Source: Thermoplasmatota archaeon
Lineage (GTDB): Archaea > Thermoplasmatota > Thermoplasmata > Thermoplasmatales > Thermoplasmataceae
DNA length: 34,131 nt
Direction of reading: 5' to 3'
Assembly: GCA_023487205.1 (NCBI GenBank)
Contig: JAMDBT010000052.1
Coordinates: 1-34,131, forward strand
Below are positions 22,411-31,114 of the stretch, in pieces. Under the pieces are notes generated by a model that saw only the letters and a program-made list of their open reading frames with translations, was not told the origin of the DNA and made no database searches. Position 1 is the stretch's first letter. The number at the start of each line of letters is the position of its first letter. The translations under genes and the position numbers were made by a program.

Positions 22411-23842
22411 GAACGTCTCCTTCACGTATATGGTATCCAAGTATGGATGCGACAGTGACAAGCCACAATATCGGGATCGCCAGTTCAGTCATCACAACTG
22501 CAAAGGTGAACTGTGAAAGCAGGGAAAACTGTGGCCAGATTGGGTTTGGTGATACCACAGAGTAGTAAAAGATGAATAGCCCCAGGAGCGGGAACATCAT
22601 GGCAACAGTCTCCATGTATATGCCAGACAATCTTTTTCCAACCAGGATCAGGCCGATGCCTCCAGCGAGCCCGCCCAGGATGGATGCGAGGTCCATCACA
22701 AGGTAAACGAGGAACTTGTTGAACGCCAACGCAGAAAAAAAGGGGAAAAACCATGCGAGCATGGAAACCATGGATAATGCAAGCAAAGCGAATCCCGCAC
22801 CCGGCCTGTTACTGTCACGGAGAACCGGATGGATAGCTGAAAATCCTCCAAGGAATCCTCCGAAATACATAACAAGCGCTAGACCGTAGAAATAGAATAT
22901 GGAGTATTCCAGGCCAAGAAGTGCGCCCAGAAATGAAACGGTCATTGTAATCACGAGAAGAGCCACTGAAGGAATTCTCACACCGGACGCAATCCGCAGG
23001 AGTATAATGATCAATCCGCTCCTGTTTTTCAATGCTCCCAAGAACAATATGTTGCCCACCAGAACGAGAATAACAGCTTCCCCAATCAGGGGAAGGACCA
23101 GGATTCCCACGAGAAGCGAGGAGATCGCAGGAGCCGCTGCCACGATGCCCTCGCACTGGCAGCTCAACGCCACCACCGACCCGCTGAGAGTTGGTGTCGA
23201 GAGACCCCTGATTCGGGTCCCATCACCGGCATGAACAATTCTCCAGATAAGGTAGAAATTCTCTGGGATCAGGTAAGCAAGGATGACAAGAATCACGACA
23301 TACTGAAAGCTGAAGGTCAGCACTGCGTACTTGCCGTAGAGAATAATTGCTGACGCGAACAGAAGCGAAACTCCGGCAGGCGCTTCATCGTCATAGATTG
23401 ACCCAACTAGGAAAAGGTTAGGTCCAGAAGTGATGGAAGTTGCCTCTATTCTAAGCAGGCTGGACACAAAGAACATAAACAAGAGAAACGACACCGATAC
23501 GATCCACCTGTTGCGCAATCCCCTCTCCTGCCTTGCGACTATCCAAAGCTGCAGGAAGGCGAGAGCCGCGAGGGGGACCGTAGCAAACGCAGATCCCGCG
23601 TATAATATGGCGAGAGTGATCCACATGGTAAACGACGCAGCGGAAAGATAAGTCCTGGACTTCCACTCTTTGGGCAAGAGTGGAAAAATCCCGGCGAACC
23701 CGACAAGAGCCAGGAACAGAAGATACTCCAGCTTAACGTACGGTTCTATGAAGATTCCACCCATGAATAGAAAGATAGTCGATATTGCAAGGAGCAGTTC
23801 AACTAAAGAGAAATGAAGGAAGTTCAATGATCGTTCATTCAA
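22394..23842 (-). CDS. Unknown polytopic membrane protein of the oxidase operon, Cys-Gln-Cys-Glu motif
   Basis: A 482-residue protein with about twelve hydrophobic segments. The one striking motif is SVVALSCQCEGIVAAAP, with Cys228 and Cys230 and a glutamate at the mouth of a helix. I do not recognise a family. Its start overlaps the ctaB stop: TTG 23842 shares bases with the TGA 23839-23841, and an alternative TTG at 23857 would add five residues. This indicates coupled translation with haem O synthase. Position and cysteines suggest copper or haem handling for the oxidase, which is inference only. Confidence 0.75.
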   Translation of the reverse strand: MNERSLNFLHFSLVELLLAISTIFLFMGGIFIEPYVKLEYLLFLALVGFAGIFPLLPKEWKSRTYLSAASFTMWITLAILYAGSAFATVPLAALAFLQLWIVARQERGLRNRWIVSVSFLLFMFFVSSLLRIEATSITSGPNLFLVGSIYDDEAPAGVSLLFASAIILYGKYAVLTFSFQYVVILVILAYLIPENFYLIWRIVHAGDGTRIRGLSTPTLSGSVVALSCQCEGIVAAAPAISSLLVGILVLPLIGEAVILVLVGNILFLGALKNRSGLIIILLRIASGVRIPSVALLVITMTVSFLGALLGLEYSIFYFYGLALVMYFGGFLGGFSAIHPVLRDSNRPGAGFALLALSMVSMLAWFFPFFSALAFNKFLVYLVMDLASILGGLAGGIGLILVGKRLSGIYMETVAMMFPLLGLFIFYYSVVSPNPIWPQFSLLSQFTFAVVMTELAIPILWLVTVASILGYHIREGDVHGATA

Positions 23843-24714
23843 ACAACCACCACGCAAATGCCCAGTAACAGCAGCATGAGGTAGTAGTTGGAAAAGTGAA
23901 ACGTTTTCCTGTAAACATCAACAGAATACTTTGATTGGTACTGCATCAGCGTATAGTAAAGCAGGAATACATTAAGAATAATGGCGAGGGCGTAAAAGAC
24001 CATTCCTACGTTGATAATCTGCCCCTCTCCGGCCAGATAGAGAAGAACTGGAACCATTGTGTAAAGGATCAGGATTGCGGAATTCAGGGAGATGTAGTTT
24101 GCTGTGGCCTCGGGGGACTTTGTGGAGGGCAACATGGGCACGCCAGCTGCGGTGTAATCGGTTTTGTTCCCTGATGCAAGGCTCCAGAAATGCGTTGGAG
24201 TCCATATGAAAACAAGGAAAGCAATATAGAGGGAAGTCACAGAGACCGAATTCGTGACTGCCGACCATCCGGCAAGTGCAGGAAACCCACCTGCAATGCC
24301 TCCAATGACAATATTCCACGTAGTCCTCCTCTTAAGTAATATGGTATAAAGGAAGAGATATGACAGAAATCCCGAGAGGATGAATACCGCTGTGATCAGG
24401 TTAATGAGAAACCAGGATATGAAAAAGGAGGCGACCATCATAGCAGTGCCAAGGAAGTAAAGAAACCTCTCCCTGGACGAAATCATAGACTCCCTGCTTC
24501 TGGTCCTCCTCATCACCACGTCAATGTCCCTGTCGTACAGGTTATTGAATAGTCCCGCAGACATGGATGCTAATGCGCCGGTAAGTATCAGGACAGGAAA
24601 GGCATACAACCTCAAAAGAAAACCGGGCGCAGATAGGAATCCAGCAGCAGCGACGAGCAACACCAGCAGTGTTATCTCGCCCTTCAGAAGTTTCCAGGCT
24701 TCCCTAAACTTCAT
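23839..24714 (-). CDS. ctaB: Protoheme IX farnesyltransferase (haem O synthase) CtaB
   Basis: A 291-residue UbiA-superfamily membrane enzyme that joins farnesyl diphosphate to haem B, giving haem O for the oxidase. The first Asp-rich motif is Asn57-x3-Asp61-x3-Asp65 (NNLYDRDIDVVMRR). The second conserved region includes FIWTPTHFWSLA, and the loop KRRTTWNIVIGGIAGGFPAL is also typical. Nine hydrophobic segments are visible. The ATG lies inside the last codons of the cupredoxin gene (11-base overlap). No haem A synthase gene (ctaA) is visible in this window. Confidence 0.93.
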   Translation of the reverse strand: MKFREAWKLLKGEITLLVLLVAAAGFLSAPGFLLRLYAFPVLILTGALASMSAGLFNNLYDRDIDVVMRRTRSRESMISSRERFLYFLGTAMMVASFFISWFLINLITAVFILSGFLSYLFLYTILLKRRTTWNIVIGGIAGGFPALAGWSAVTNSVSVTSLYIAFLVFIWTPTHFWSLASGNKTDYTAAGVPMLPSTKSPEATANYISLNSAILILYTMVPVLLYLAGEGQIINVGMVFYALAIILNVFLLYYTLMQYQSKYSVDVYRKTFHFSNYYLMLLLLGICVVVV

Positions 24715-26248
24715 TTTTCCCAGCAGAGTTCAGAATCAAGGGTGAGTATATTGGCATAACTGATGCTATTGCAGGGGCGGTCGTTCCTTTCGATCCGGTC
24801 ACTGTTATTCTCCCGATTGCCGTGTTCGGGTGGTAGTAGTCCCAGTAGGTGTAATTCCCCGTCTGATTAAACAAATAATAGCCTGATGAAGAAGCATTTC
24901 CATTCGTCACTTCGGCTACCTTTACCGCCAGGGTTGAATTGTATGAGTTTCCGTAGTTCACTTCAAGGGTATGGTTAAGATTGTCAGTGTTGACAATTGT
25001 GAAGTTGACGAGGTCCCCCGCGCTAACGGACAATGTCGGATTAGTGGTGCTATTCTGGTTCCATACAAAATTGGCTGCGCTCAGGGAATAGTTTACGATA
25101 TTGACATAGGTGAAAAGGTGATGGTAGGTAGAGGAGCTAAACCCGTCATACAGGGTGAATGCCTGGGCCACGGAAGGCACATAGACCACGGTCTCATTGG
25201 AGCTGTTTGTTCCAACAATGGTGATGTTGGTCTTTGATGGCGAGTACCCTTTTGCCAACAGAACGTCATAGCTGATCTTGGCCGAATCGTTGATCCCGAT
25301 ACGGAGAAGCGATCCATTTTTCACCAGGATTGAGCTATTCAGATTCCCGTTAAGGTCCAGCCCGTTTGACGTGACTGTCAGGATTATGGAATTGATCCCG
25401 ATGACCACGAATATGTGGCCCTCCGTTGCATTGGCATAGTTGGGGTCCCAGTATGTGTACTCCCCCGTGACATTAAAGTATGCAGTGAAGTTTGACGTAG
25501 CTCCTACCTTTGTGGAAAGTGATGAAGGCTTGAGCAGCACTTCATTGTATGACGACTCATTGCTCCCGGGAGCTATATAGAAGCCGTGCTGGTTTCCATC
25601 TTCCTGGATAATGGTGAAGTTCACCAGCGTACCCAGTCTGAAGTATAAGACAGGGTTGACCGCGCCGTGGCTGTAGTTCCAGCCGTTCGAGTCTGCGTAC
25701 AGGGTCTGGTTTGCATTTGCGCTCATGTTTGCGGGAGGCGTTGGGAGACTGAAAGTGGGCAGTGAGTTATTCACCCAAAGGTGCCCAATCATTGTCTGGG
25801 GATGTACGACGCACCAGTACGTGTACTCGCCGAGTGTATCAAAGTAAGCCTGGGCAAAAGATACATGACCTGTGGTGGTAGTTATGTCTGACGTGGAAAG
25901 TAGCGTGTCGCTGGTCGAAGAAATAGACGAACCCTGCGCAATAGTAAGGGTGTGGGGCTGATTGTCTTCCTCAATCACGGTAAAATTAACCACAGTACCA
26001 GGAAGGACGACGATTGTCGGATTCACTTTCAAACCTGACTGTACCGGTAGCCCTTTCTGGTTCGAGTTCCATCCATTTGCATCCGCGTATAGCGTTACGT
26101 TGACGTAATGCGCGGGGTGTGCTGGTATGCCTGGCAAGGAATATGCCGGCGATGTAGGAACAGAGAGTTCCAAGCCCAGGGCGATTCCAGCCACCAGAAG
26201 TATTGCGATTACAAATATGGGGCCGGTTGCAGCAGATTTTTCAGCCAT
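24704..26248 (-). CDS. Membrane-anchored multi-cupredoxin protein (sulfocyanin/rusticyanin-like)
   Basis: A 514-residue protein with an N-terminal membrane anchor (residues 10-27) and an extracytoplasmic part made of repeated cupredoxin units. Unit 1 (about 50-160) keeps a full type 1 copper site: His99, Cys146, His149, Met153 (EYTYWCVVHPQTMIGH). Unit 2 (180-283) repeats LYADSNGWN and EYTYWDPN but has Asp268 in place of the cysteine. The last unit (394-485) has His426 and NYTYWDYYHP, again Asp (470) for Cys. The segment between, 284-393, is a still more divergent unit. Many Asn-x-Ser/Thr sites suggest heavy glycosylation. The likely role is electron delivery to the oxidase. A ribosome site AGGTGAT precedes ATG 26248, and subunit I ends 6 bases upstream. 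Confidence 0.88.
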   Translation of the reverse strand: MAEKSAATGPIFVIAILLVAGIALGLELSVPTSPAYSLPGIPAHPAHYVNVTLYADANGWNSNQKGLPVQSGLKVNPTIVVLPGTVVNFTVIEEDNQPHTLTIAQGSSISSTSDTLLSTSDITTTTGHVSFAQAYFDTLGEYTYWCVVHPQTMIGHLWVNNSLPTFSLPTPPANMSANANQTLYADSNGWNYSHGAVNPVLYFRLGTLVNFTIIQEDGNQHGFYIAPGSNESSYNEVLLKPSSLSTKVGATSNFTAYFNVTGEYTYWDPNYANATEGHIFVVIGINSIILTVTSNGLDLNGNLNSSILVKNGSLLRIGINDSAKISYDVLLAKGYSPSKTNITIVGTNSSNETVVYVPSVAQAFTLYDGFSSSTYHHLFTYVNIVNYSLSAANFVWNQNSTTNPTLSVSAGDLVNFTIVNTDNLNHTLEVNYGNSYNSTLAVKVAEVTNGNASSSGYYLFNQTGNYTYWDYYHPNTAIGRITVTGSKGTTAPAIASVMPIYSPLILNSAGKNEV

Positions 26249-26254
26249 GGATAA

Positions 26255-27931
26255 TCACCTTCCGCCTGAACCCGCGACTTCGGCCGCAGGCACCATCTCA
26301 AGGGCATTCTCAAGGCCGAGCGTGGGATGCTTCAGCCAGCTGGTAGCAATGTTATACAGGAAGATCAACTGGCCGATTCCGATAATAATTCCGCCAAAAA
26401 TCGACACATCCTGATAAGTCTGGAAAATTGGAAGGTATCCGGCTACTGCTCTTGGCATTCCAACCAGTCCACCCAGTGTCCACGCACCTGCCATGATAAG
26501 CGATCCAATGGCGGTAAAGTAAAAGTGCAACCTCGCAAGGAAGACATTATAGGTTCTGCCGTTGCTGATCGTTGGGAATATCATATAAAAGGCAGCAAAC
26601 GAAATACCAGTGGTGATCCCCATGAAGATGAAATGGAAATGTCCGGTGACAAAATAGGTACCGTGAACAAGCTGGTTAACTCCCTGGTTGACTTGCATCA
26701 CTCCTGTTACGCCGCCAATTATGAAGTCTACAATTCCATTGATTACAAACAGCATAGGAGTCGTAATTCTTATCTTATCCGCAGACCACAGCGATGCTAC
26801 GAAGTTGAACACCGTTATGGCGGAGGGCACAACCACAGCAAAAGAAGTGATTGAAAAGAACAGGTCCCAGTATATCCCAAGTCCGGAGTTAAGAAGATGG
26901 TGCCCCCATACAACTTCACTTAGCAGGAGGAGGAGCCCAAGTCCGATGACGGCTGATCCGTAACTGTAAATCGGCTTTCCCGTGAACCTGGGAATTATTT
27001 CGTAGATCAGGCCGAAATAGGGAAGTACGGCCACGTAAACAATTGGGTGCCCCCAAAACCAGAATAGTATGGTGAACAGCAAAACCTGATGAGTTGGGCC
27101 TGTGAAGAAGATGGGGTTGAAGTAGTCATAGAAAAGCATCCCGAGGCCGACCATCAATGGGGGGGCAGAAAACACAATCATTAGTGCGGTGAAAAGTACC
27201 GACCATGAGAAGATGCTCATATTGGTCCACTTTACTTCTGGACCGCGGTCTTTCCAAATCATCAGGATGACGACTATGCTGGTGATCATGACCCCTAGAA
27301 ATACCATCTCCAACCCGATGACTGCGAGCCATTCCAGCAGGCCCGCCTGGTTTGGGCCAAGCTGGAGTGAAAGCGGGGGATAGAAATACCACCTTCCTGC
27401 GGTTCTGGAATAAATGATCAAAACCCCACCAAGGAACCAGAGCCAGAAGCCAGCGGAAGAATATGTACCACGCGTGTCCCTGGCAACCTTGAGGTGTGAC
27501 GGAAGCAGGTAATATGCGAAGGCAAACGCGCTTCCTACCGCCCACATATATATCATAAGTGTTGCGTGTTCAGAAAGCAGAACATTATATTCGTCCGGAG
27601 AAAGCAGGTAGGGATTTGGTACAGTCAGGTTCAACCGCATCGTCAGGCCGAAAGTCCCGGCTATGAAGAAGAAGAATATGCTGGCGATCAGGTACCTGAT
27701 TCCGATACTCTTTGCATCATCATTCAGAAATGCAGATACTGACAGTAGCCTTGGTCTGGAACCAAGCGTGTCCCTCATAAATTGCTTTGGGTTTTCGTAG
27801 CCGGCGGTCTCGGCTGCCCCCCCGATCTCAGATTTCCTGTTTAAAATGTAATAGAAGGTTAGGAAAATAATCAGTAATATGACTGAAAGCGCAACAGAAA
27901 GATCAACCATCAGATTGAAATAATCCTGCAC
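26255..27931 (-). CDS. Haem-copper oxidase subunit I
   Basis: The 558-residue catalytic subunit of the terminal oxidase, reducing O2 to water in the cytoplasmic membrane. It has an extra N-terminal helix (9-30). His122 (SEHATLMIYMW) and His433 bind the low-spin haem, and His431 the haem at the active site (GHFHF). CuB ligands are His295, His344 and His345, and Tyr299 (GHPIVYVAVLPYFG) is placed for the His-Tyr crosslink. Ile297 replaces the glutamate of the GHPEVY motif of A1-type enzymes. The start is GTG 27931, two bases after the subunit II stop. No subunit III gene is seen nearby. Confidence 0.95.
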   Translation of the reverse strand: MQDYFNLMVDLSVALSVILLIIFLTFYYILNRKSEIGGAAETAGYENPKQFMRDTLGSRPRLLSVSAFLNDDAKSIGIRYLIASIFFFFIAGTFGLTMRLNLTVPNPYLLSPDEYNVLLSEHATLMIYMWAVGSAFAFAYYLLPSHLKVARDTRGTYSSAGFWLWFLGGVLIIYSRTAGRWYFYPPLSLQLGPNQAGLLEWLAVIGLEMVFLGVMITSIVVILMIWKDRGPEVKWTNMSIFSWSVLFTALMIVFSAPPLMVGLGMLFYDYFNPIFFTGPTHQVLLFTILFWFWGHPIVYVAVLPYFGLIYEIIPRFTGKPIYSYGSAVIGLGLLLLLSEVVWGHHLLNSGLGIYWDLFFSITSFAVVVPSAITVFNFVASLWSADKIRITTPMLFVINGIVDFIIGGVTGVMQVNQGVNQLVHGTYFVTGHFHFIFMGITTGISFAAFYMIFPTISNGRTYNVFLARLHFYFTAIGSLIMAGAWTLGGLVGMPRAVAGYLPIFQTYQDVSIFGGIIIGIGQLIFLYNIATSWLKHPTLGLENALEMVPAAEVAGSGGR

Positions 27932-27933
27932 CT

Positions 27934-28377
27934 CTAGGCCACCACCTGAAGAGTCCCCGTCATCTTGTAGTGGTATTCACCGCAGTATTCTACGCACTCA
28001 AAGAAATATGACCCTGTCCCGGAGGGACGAAAAACCACTGTGTTATTGTTGCCAGGAACGGCATACGCCTGTATGTCCATTTGCGGAATGTACAGGTCGT
28101 GTATCACATCAGTGGAATTCACGATGAGTGCAATTGTGGTATTCACAGGAACAGATAGAAAATCGTGGGTTACCGTGCCATTAGGATAAGTGAAAGTCCA
28201 AACCCACTGGCTTCCTGTCACGTGTATGACGTAAGCGCCCGCCGGGATGCTCCCATTCTCCTGTGCGACCGAACTGGAAATATCAGAAATAAGCGCTGCA
28301 TTAAGTATGGCGGACCCAACCAATATGGCTACTACGGCCGATATGAAGATCAACTCCTTCCTGATCTTATCTTTCAC
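27934..28377 (-). CDS. Haem-copper oxidase subunit II (CuA protein)
   Basis: A 147-residue protein with one N-terminal membrane helix (10-30) and an extracytoplasmic cupredoxin domain. The binuclear CuA site is complete: His93, Cys128, Glu130, Cys132, His136 and Met139 (CVEYCGEYHYKM). The aromatic electron-entry region is GSQWVWTFTYPNG. A single anchor and short length resemble ba3/SoxH-type subunits rather than two-helix bacterial ones. Its GTG start overlaps the stop of the preceding small gene by four bases. Confidence 0.94.
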   Translation of the reverse strand: MKDKIRKELIFISAVVAILVGSAILNAALISDISSSVAQENGSIPAGAYVIHVTGSQWVWTFTYPNGTVTHDFLSVPVNTTIALIVNSTDVIHDLYIPQMDIQAYAVPGNNNTVVFRPSGTGSYFFECVEYCGEYHYKMTGTLQVVA

Positions 28378-28619
28378 TTGAAGTCAACCCCGCTTTCGCG
28401 CACTCCCTTTGTCCACACCGGATACACGAGGAGCGCAATTGTAAAGAAAGCAGCAGCAACGCCGGTGGCCATGAATGGCGGTGTCAGTGAGGCAGTATAA
28501 TTTCCGGGATATCCGTTGAAGAAGGTGGAAAAGAATGCATAAAACTCGAAATCAAATAAAATCCAGACAACAACTGTAGCAACAAAAATCGCCACAACCA
28601 CGTTGCGTTCATTGCTCAT
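28374..28619 (-). CDS. Small two-helix membrane protein, first gene of the oxidase operon
   Basis: An 81-residue protein with helices at about 8-30 and 48-68 and a short charged tail (TKGVRESGVDFK). I do not recognise a family. Being first in the oxidase operon and overlapping subunit II by four bases, it is a candidate accessory subunit, or the missing second helix of subunit II supplied as a separate chain. ATG 28619 lies 25 bases after a TATA box, so it is leaderless. Confidence 0.75.
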   Translation of the reverse strand: MSNERNVVVAIFVATVVVWILFDFEFYAFFSTFFNGYPGNYTASLTPPFMATGVAAAFFTIALLVYPVWTKGVRESGVDFK

Positions 28620-28640
28620 ATGCTGTGTGATAGAAGCAGA

Positions 28641-28648
28641 TTATTTAA
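28641..28648 (-). promoter_or_regulatory. TATA box of the oxidase operon
   Basis: TTAAATAA on the minus strand, centred about 25 bases from ATG 28619. It is the only clear promoter seen upstream of the seven-gene run 28619-21763. Confidence 0.65.
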
Positions 28649-28860
28649 TTTTCACCCACTTTTGTTTTATTAGAAGAACGATTTGCTAATCACTTTGCTG
28701 CAGATCACCAGTTAGAGATATGGTATGAAATCCTGCGCGGAAAGGTTTCCCAAAAGCAGCACTCAGTACCGTTCCTTTCGTGAACACGACATTCAACCAG
28801 CAGCAAGGGGTGATTTCTTTTAGTCTTTCCATATTGTAACGGTCCATCCACTCTGTATGA

Positions 28861-28875
28861 TTAATATTACATATC
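28861..28875 (+). promoter_or_regulatory. Promoter region of the M50 protease gene
   Basis: TTAATATTACATATC. Depending on which part TBP uses, the transcript starts at or a few bases before ATG 28897. Confidence 0.5.
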
Positions 28876-28896
28876 AAGTTACCATCTGAGTCCGGA

Positions 28897-30465
28897 ATGG
28901 TGAATTACCTCATTCTATTGCTATTAATTTTGCTGGCGTGGATTCTCGCCCTTGCGTTACTCGCCCCTTTCATCTCAAAATCAAAGAATTTCTCATTCTT
29001 CGGGCCAGCCCTGATGCTCAAGGTCACAAAGAACAGGAAGATTCTGGATAGGTTCGCCAGGCCAGTGCCGAAAGAAGCATTCTCGAAGCTGTCAGTTGCA
29101 ATTGTACTGGTTTTCTCACTGTTGGCAGTGTTGTTGCTCGTGTACGAGGCGTATCTGTCTCTTTTCATCAGGATTCAGGCATCCACTTCGCTGGGGGTTT
29201 ATCTTGCCCTGCCAATAGTCAATCCCTACATTCCGGTTGTCTACGGCACTTTCGCGCTAATCTTTGCCGTGGTGATTCACGAGGTTATGCACGGAATTGT
29301 TTCCAGGAAGCACGGAATAAAGGTCAAGTCGGTGGGGGCCCTCTTTTTCATTATTCCCATTGGGGCATTCGTAGAGCCGGATCAGGATGAGATTAACGCA
29401 ACCGATCCCGTTACAAGACGAAGGATATTCGCTGCCGGTCCCGCGGTTAACCTCATCATCGCCTTCGTCATTTTCATCATGCTCGCTGGAGTCATGATGC
29501 CTTCGGTTCATCCGATCCACGACGGAGTATACGTGAGCGGGGTCGATGGCGGCGGAATTGCTCAGACAGCCGGGATTGCACCGGGTGGAGAAGTGACATC
29601 CCTTGGGAACTTTACCGGCAGTCAACTGTACAATGTTGGTGTAAATACCAGTATAGTCCCGGGAACTGTAGTGAATTTCACCGAGTTTAATGGTAAATCA
29701 TACACAAGGGGAACCATCCCGGCTGGCATCGTTTTTCCCGCTCTCCTTCCGGGCTATCCTGCCGAGAAGGCCAATATTCCTGCCGGGGCAATACTTTATT
29801 CTCTTGACGGGAGAACAATGTGGAACCTGACCACATTCACCAACACCCTGGATGGCATTCTTCCCGGAACCACCATACCATTGACGGTGATAAATGAGAC
29901 ATATTCGGGTGGTGCATGGACACAGAAGTTCAGTTCGTACAACGTCACCACAGTATCAAAGTACAATTACTATCAGCAGAATTACCCGCTCGATAACAGC
30001 CCTTCGTACAAGCACGCCAGTTTCATCGGCGTATCGTCGGACTATTCCGGTTTTCAATATGTATCGATGCCGGCACTGACGCAACTGATATTTGGAGATA
30101 CTGCATTCCAGAATTTCCCCAATGGATTCTTCGAGATGCTGGCGCTTCCCTTCATTGGATATTCCCCAGTTCCTGCGGGAGTATACTCGCTGTATAGTAC
30201 ACCAGTGGCACCCTCCATGTTCTGGGTGACCGTCAACATCTTCTACTGGGTTTTCTGGTTGGATTTCCTGCTTGGACTGATGAACGCCCTTCCCTGGTTC
30301 GTGTTTGATGGGGGGCAGTTCTTCAAGGAAACTCTTGCCATAGTTTCCAAGCGTCGTCGATTTTCATTCCTGACCGAACAGAGGAGGAATGCCATATCCA
30401 GAGCCATTGGTATCCTTGTGTTCGCTTTGATACTCTGGGAAATAATTGTTCCAAGAGTGATCTGA
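28897..30465 (+). CDS. M50-family intramembrane metalloprotease (site-2 protease-like)
   Basis: A 522-residue membrane zinc protease. HEVMHG at 128-133 provides the His-Glu-x2-His zinc site within a helix, and LMNALPWFVFDGGQ carries Asp471, the third ligand, in the Asn-x2-Pro...Asp-Gly family motif. Between them is a long extracytoplasmic region with PDZ-like segments (about 205-350). Such enzymes release membrane-held regulators or clear signal peptides. The substrate is unknown. It is divergent from the oxidase operon across a 277-base space and is followed by the separately transcribed grpE operon. Confidence 0.9.
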   Translation: MVNYLILLLLILLAWILALALLAPFISKSKNFSFFGPALMLKVTKNRKILDRFARPVPKEAFSKLSVAIVLVFSLLAVLLLVYEAYLSLFIRIQASTSLGVYLALPIVNPYIPVVYGTFALIFAVVIHEVMHGIVSRKHGIKVKSVGALFFIIPIGAFVEPDQDEINATDPVTRRRIFAAGPAVNLIIAFVIFIMLAGVMMPSVHPIHDGVYVSGVDGGGIAQTAGIAPGGEVTSLGNFTGSQLYNVGVNTSIVPGTVVNFTEFNGKSYTRGTIPAGIVFPALLPGYPAEKANIPAGAILYSLDGRTMWNLTTFTNTLDGILPGTTIPLTVINETYSGGAWTQKFSSYNVTTVSKYNYYQQNYPLDNSPSYKHASFIGVSSDYSGFQYVSMPALTQLIFGDTAFQNFPNGFFEMLALPFIGYSPVPAGVYSLYSTPVAPSMFWVTVNIFYWVFWLDFLLGLMNALPWFVFDGGQFFKETLAIVSKRRRFSFLTEQRRNAISRAIGILVFALILWEIIVPRVI

Positions 30466-30544
30466 TGATGCTGCCACAACTATCAGGAAAGAACGTAATT
30501 CACGGTGTTTCTTTGGTATTAGGGCCTCCGTTGTTTCACAAGAC

Positions 30545-30550
30545 TTATAA
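30545..30550 (+). promoter_or_regulatory. TATA-like box of the grpE-dnaK-dnaJ operon
   Basis: TTATAA about 33 bases before ATG 30581, giving a leader of several bases. An alternative is ACATATTC at 30556-30563. No clear heat-shock operator is recognised. Confidence 0.45.
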
Positions 30551-30580
30551 TGAAGGACATATTCACCTCTGACTGCAACG

Positions 30581-31114
30581 ATGAATAGCCGACTGGATAA
30601 TCTGAAGTCCCCGATCAATTCTGAGATCAGGGAAGCTAAAGAAAGGATAGCACACAACCTCCCTCTCGCACTGAGCACGATGGAGGAACTGGTTCAGAAA
30701 CTAACGCTGGAGAAGGAGTACGAGAAGGACAGGCTGATGAGAAGGGTCGCGGACGCAGATAACCTGATGAAGGCAAAAGATCGCGAGGTGTCTGTTGCCG
30801 TTAGAATGTCAAACAGGGACCTGTTACTGGCAATACTGCCTTTCCTGGACTCAGTGGATTCAGCCATATCCGCGCATCCGGATAACGACGGAATAATGAC
30901 CCTGAAGGATCAGATATTGAAGATCCTGAAGGGGTACGGCCTTGAAACCATTGACGCAAAGGGAAAGAAATATGATCCGTATCAGCATGAGGCTGTAGCT
31001 GTTATCGAAGACGGGGAAGATGGTCTTGTGGTTGATGAACTTCAAAAGGGCTATAAATTAAATGATGAGGTAATAAGGACCTCTAAAGTTGCGGTTTCAA
31101 AAGGTGAAAAATAA
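30581..31114 (+). CDS. grpE: Nucleotide exchange factor GrpE
   Basis: A 177-residue cytosolic dimeric cochaperone that releases ADP from DnaK. An N-terminal long helix (10-75) is followed by the family core with [15 protein letters not shown] and PYQHEAV, and the beta-wing [20 protein letters not shown]. The stop TAA overlaps the dnaK ATG by one base, so the genes are coupled. The operon order grpE-dnaK-dnaJ and its presence in an archaeon reflect an old gain from bacteria known for this group. Confidence 0.93.
   Translation: MNSRLDNLKSPINSEIREAKERIAHNLPLALSTMEELVQKLTLEKEYEKDRLMRRVADADNLMKAKDREVSVAVRMSNRDLLLAILPFLDSVDSAISAHPDNDGIMTLKDQILKILKGYGLETIDAKGKKYDPYQHEAVAVIEDGEDGLVVDELQKGYKLNDEVIRTSKVAVSKGEK

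Noticed and set aside
28686-28877. 63-codon minus-strand ORF between the oxidase operon and the M50 gene
   Set aside because: It covers the M50 promoter, has no TATA box or ribosome site of its own, and is not recognisable.
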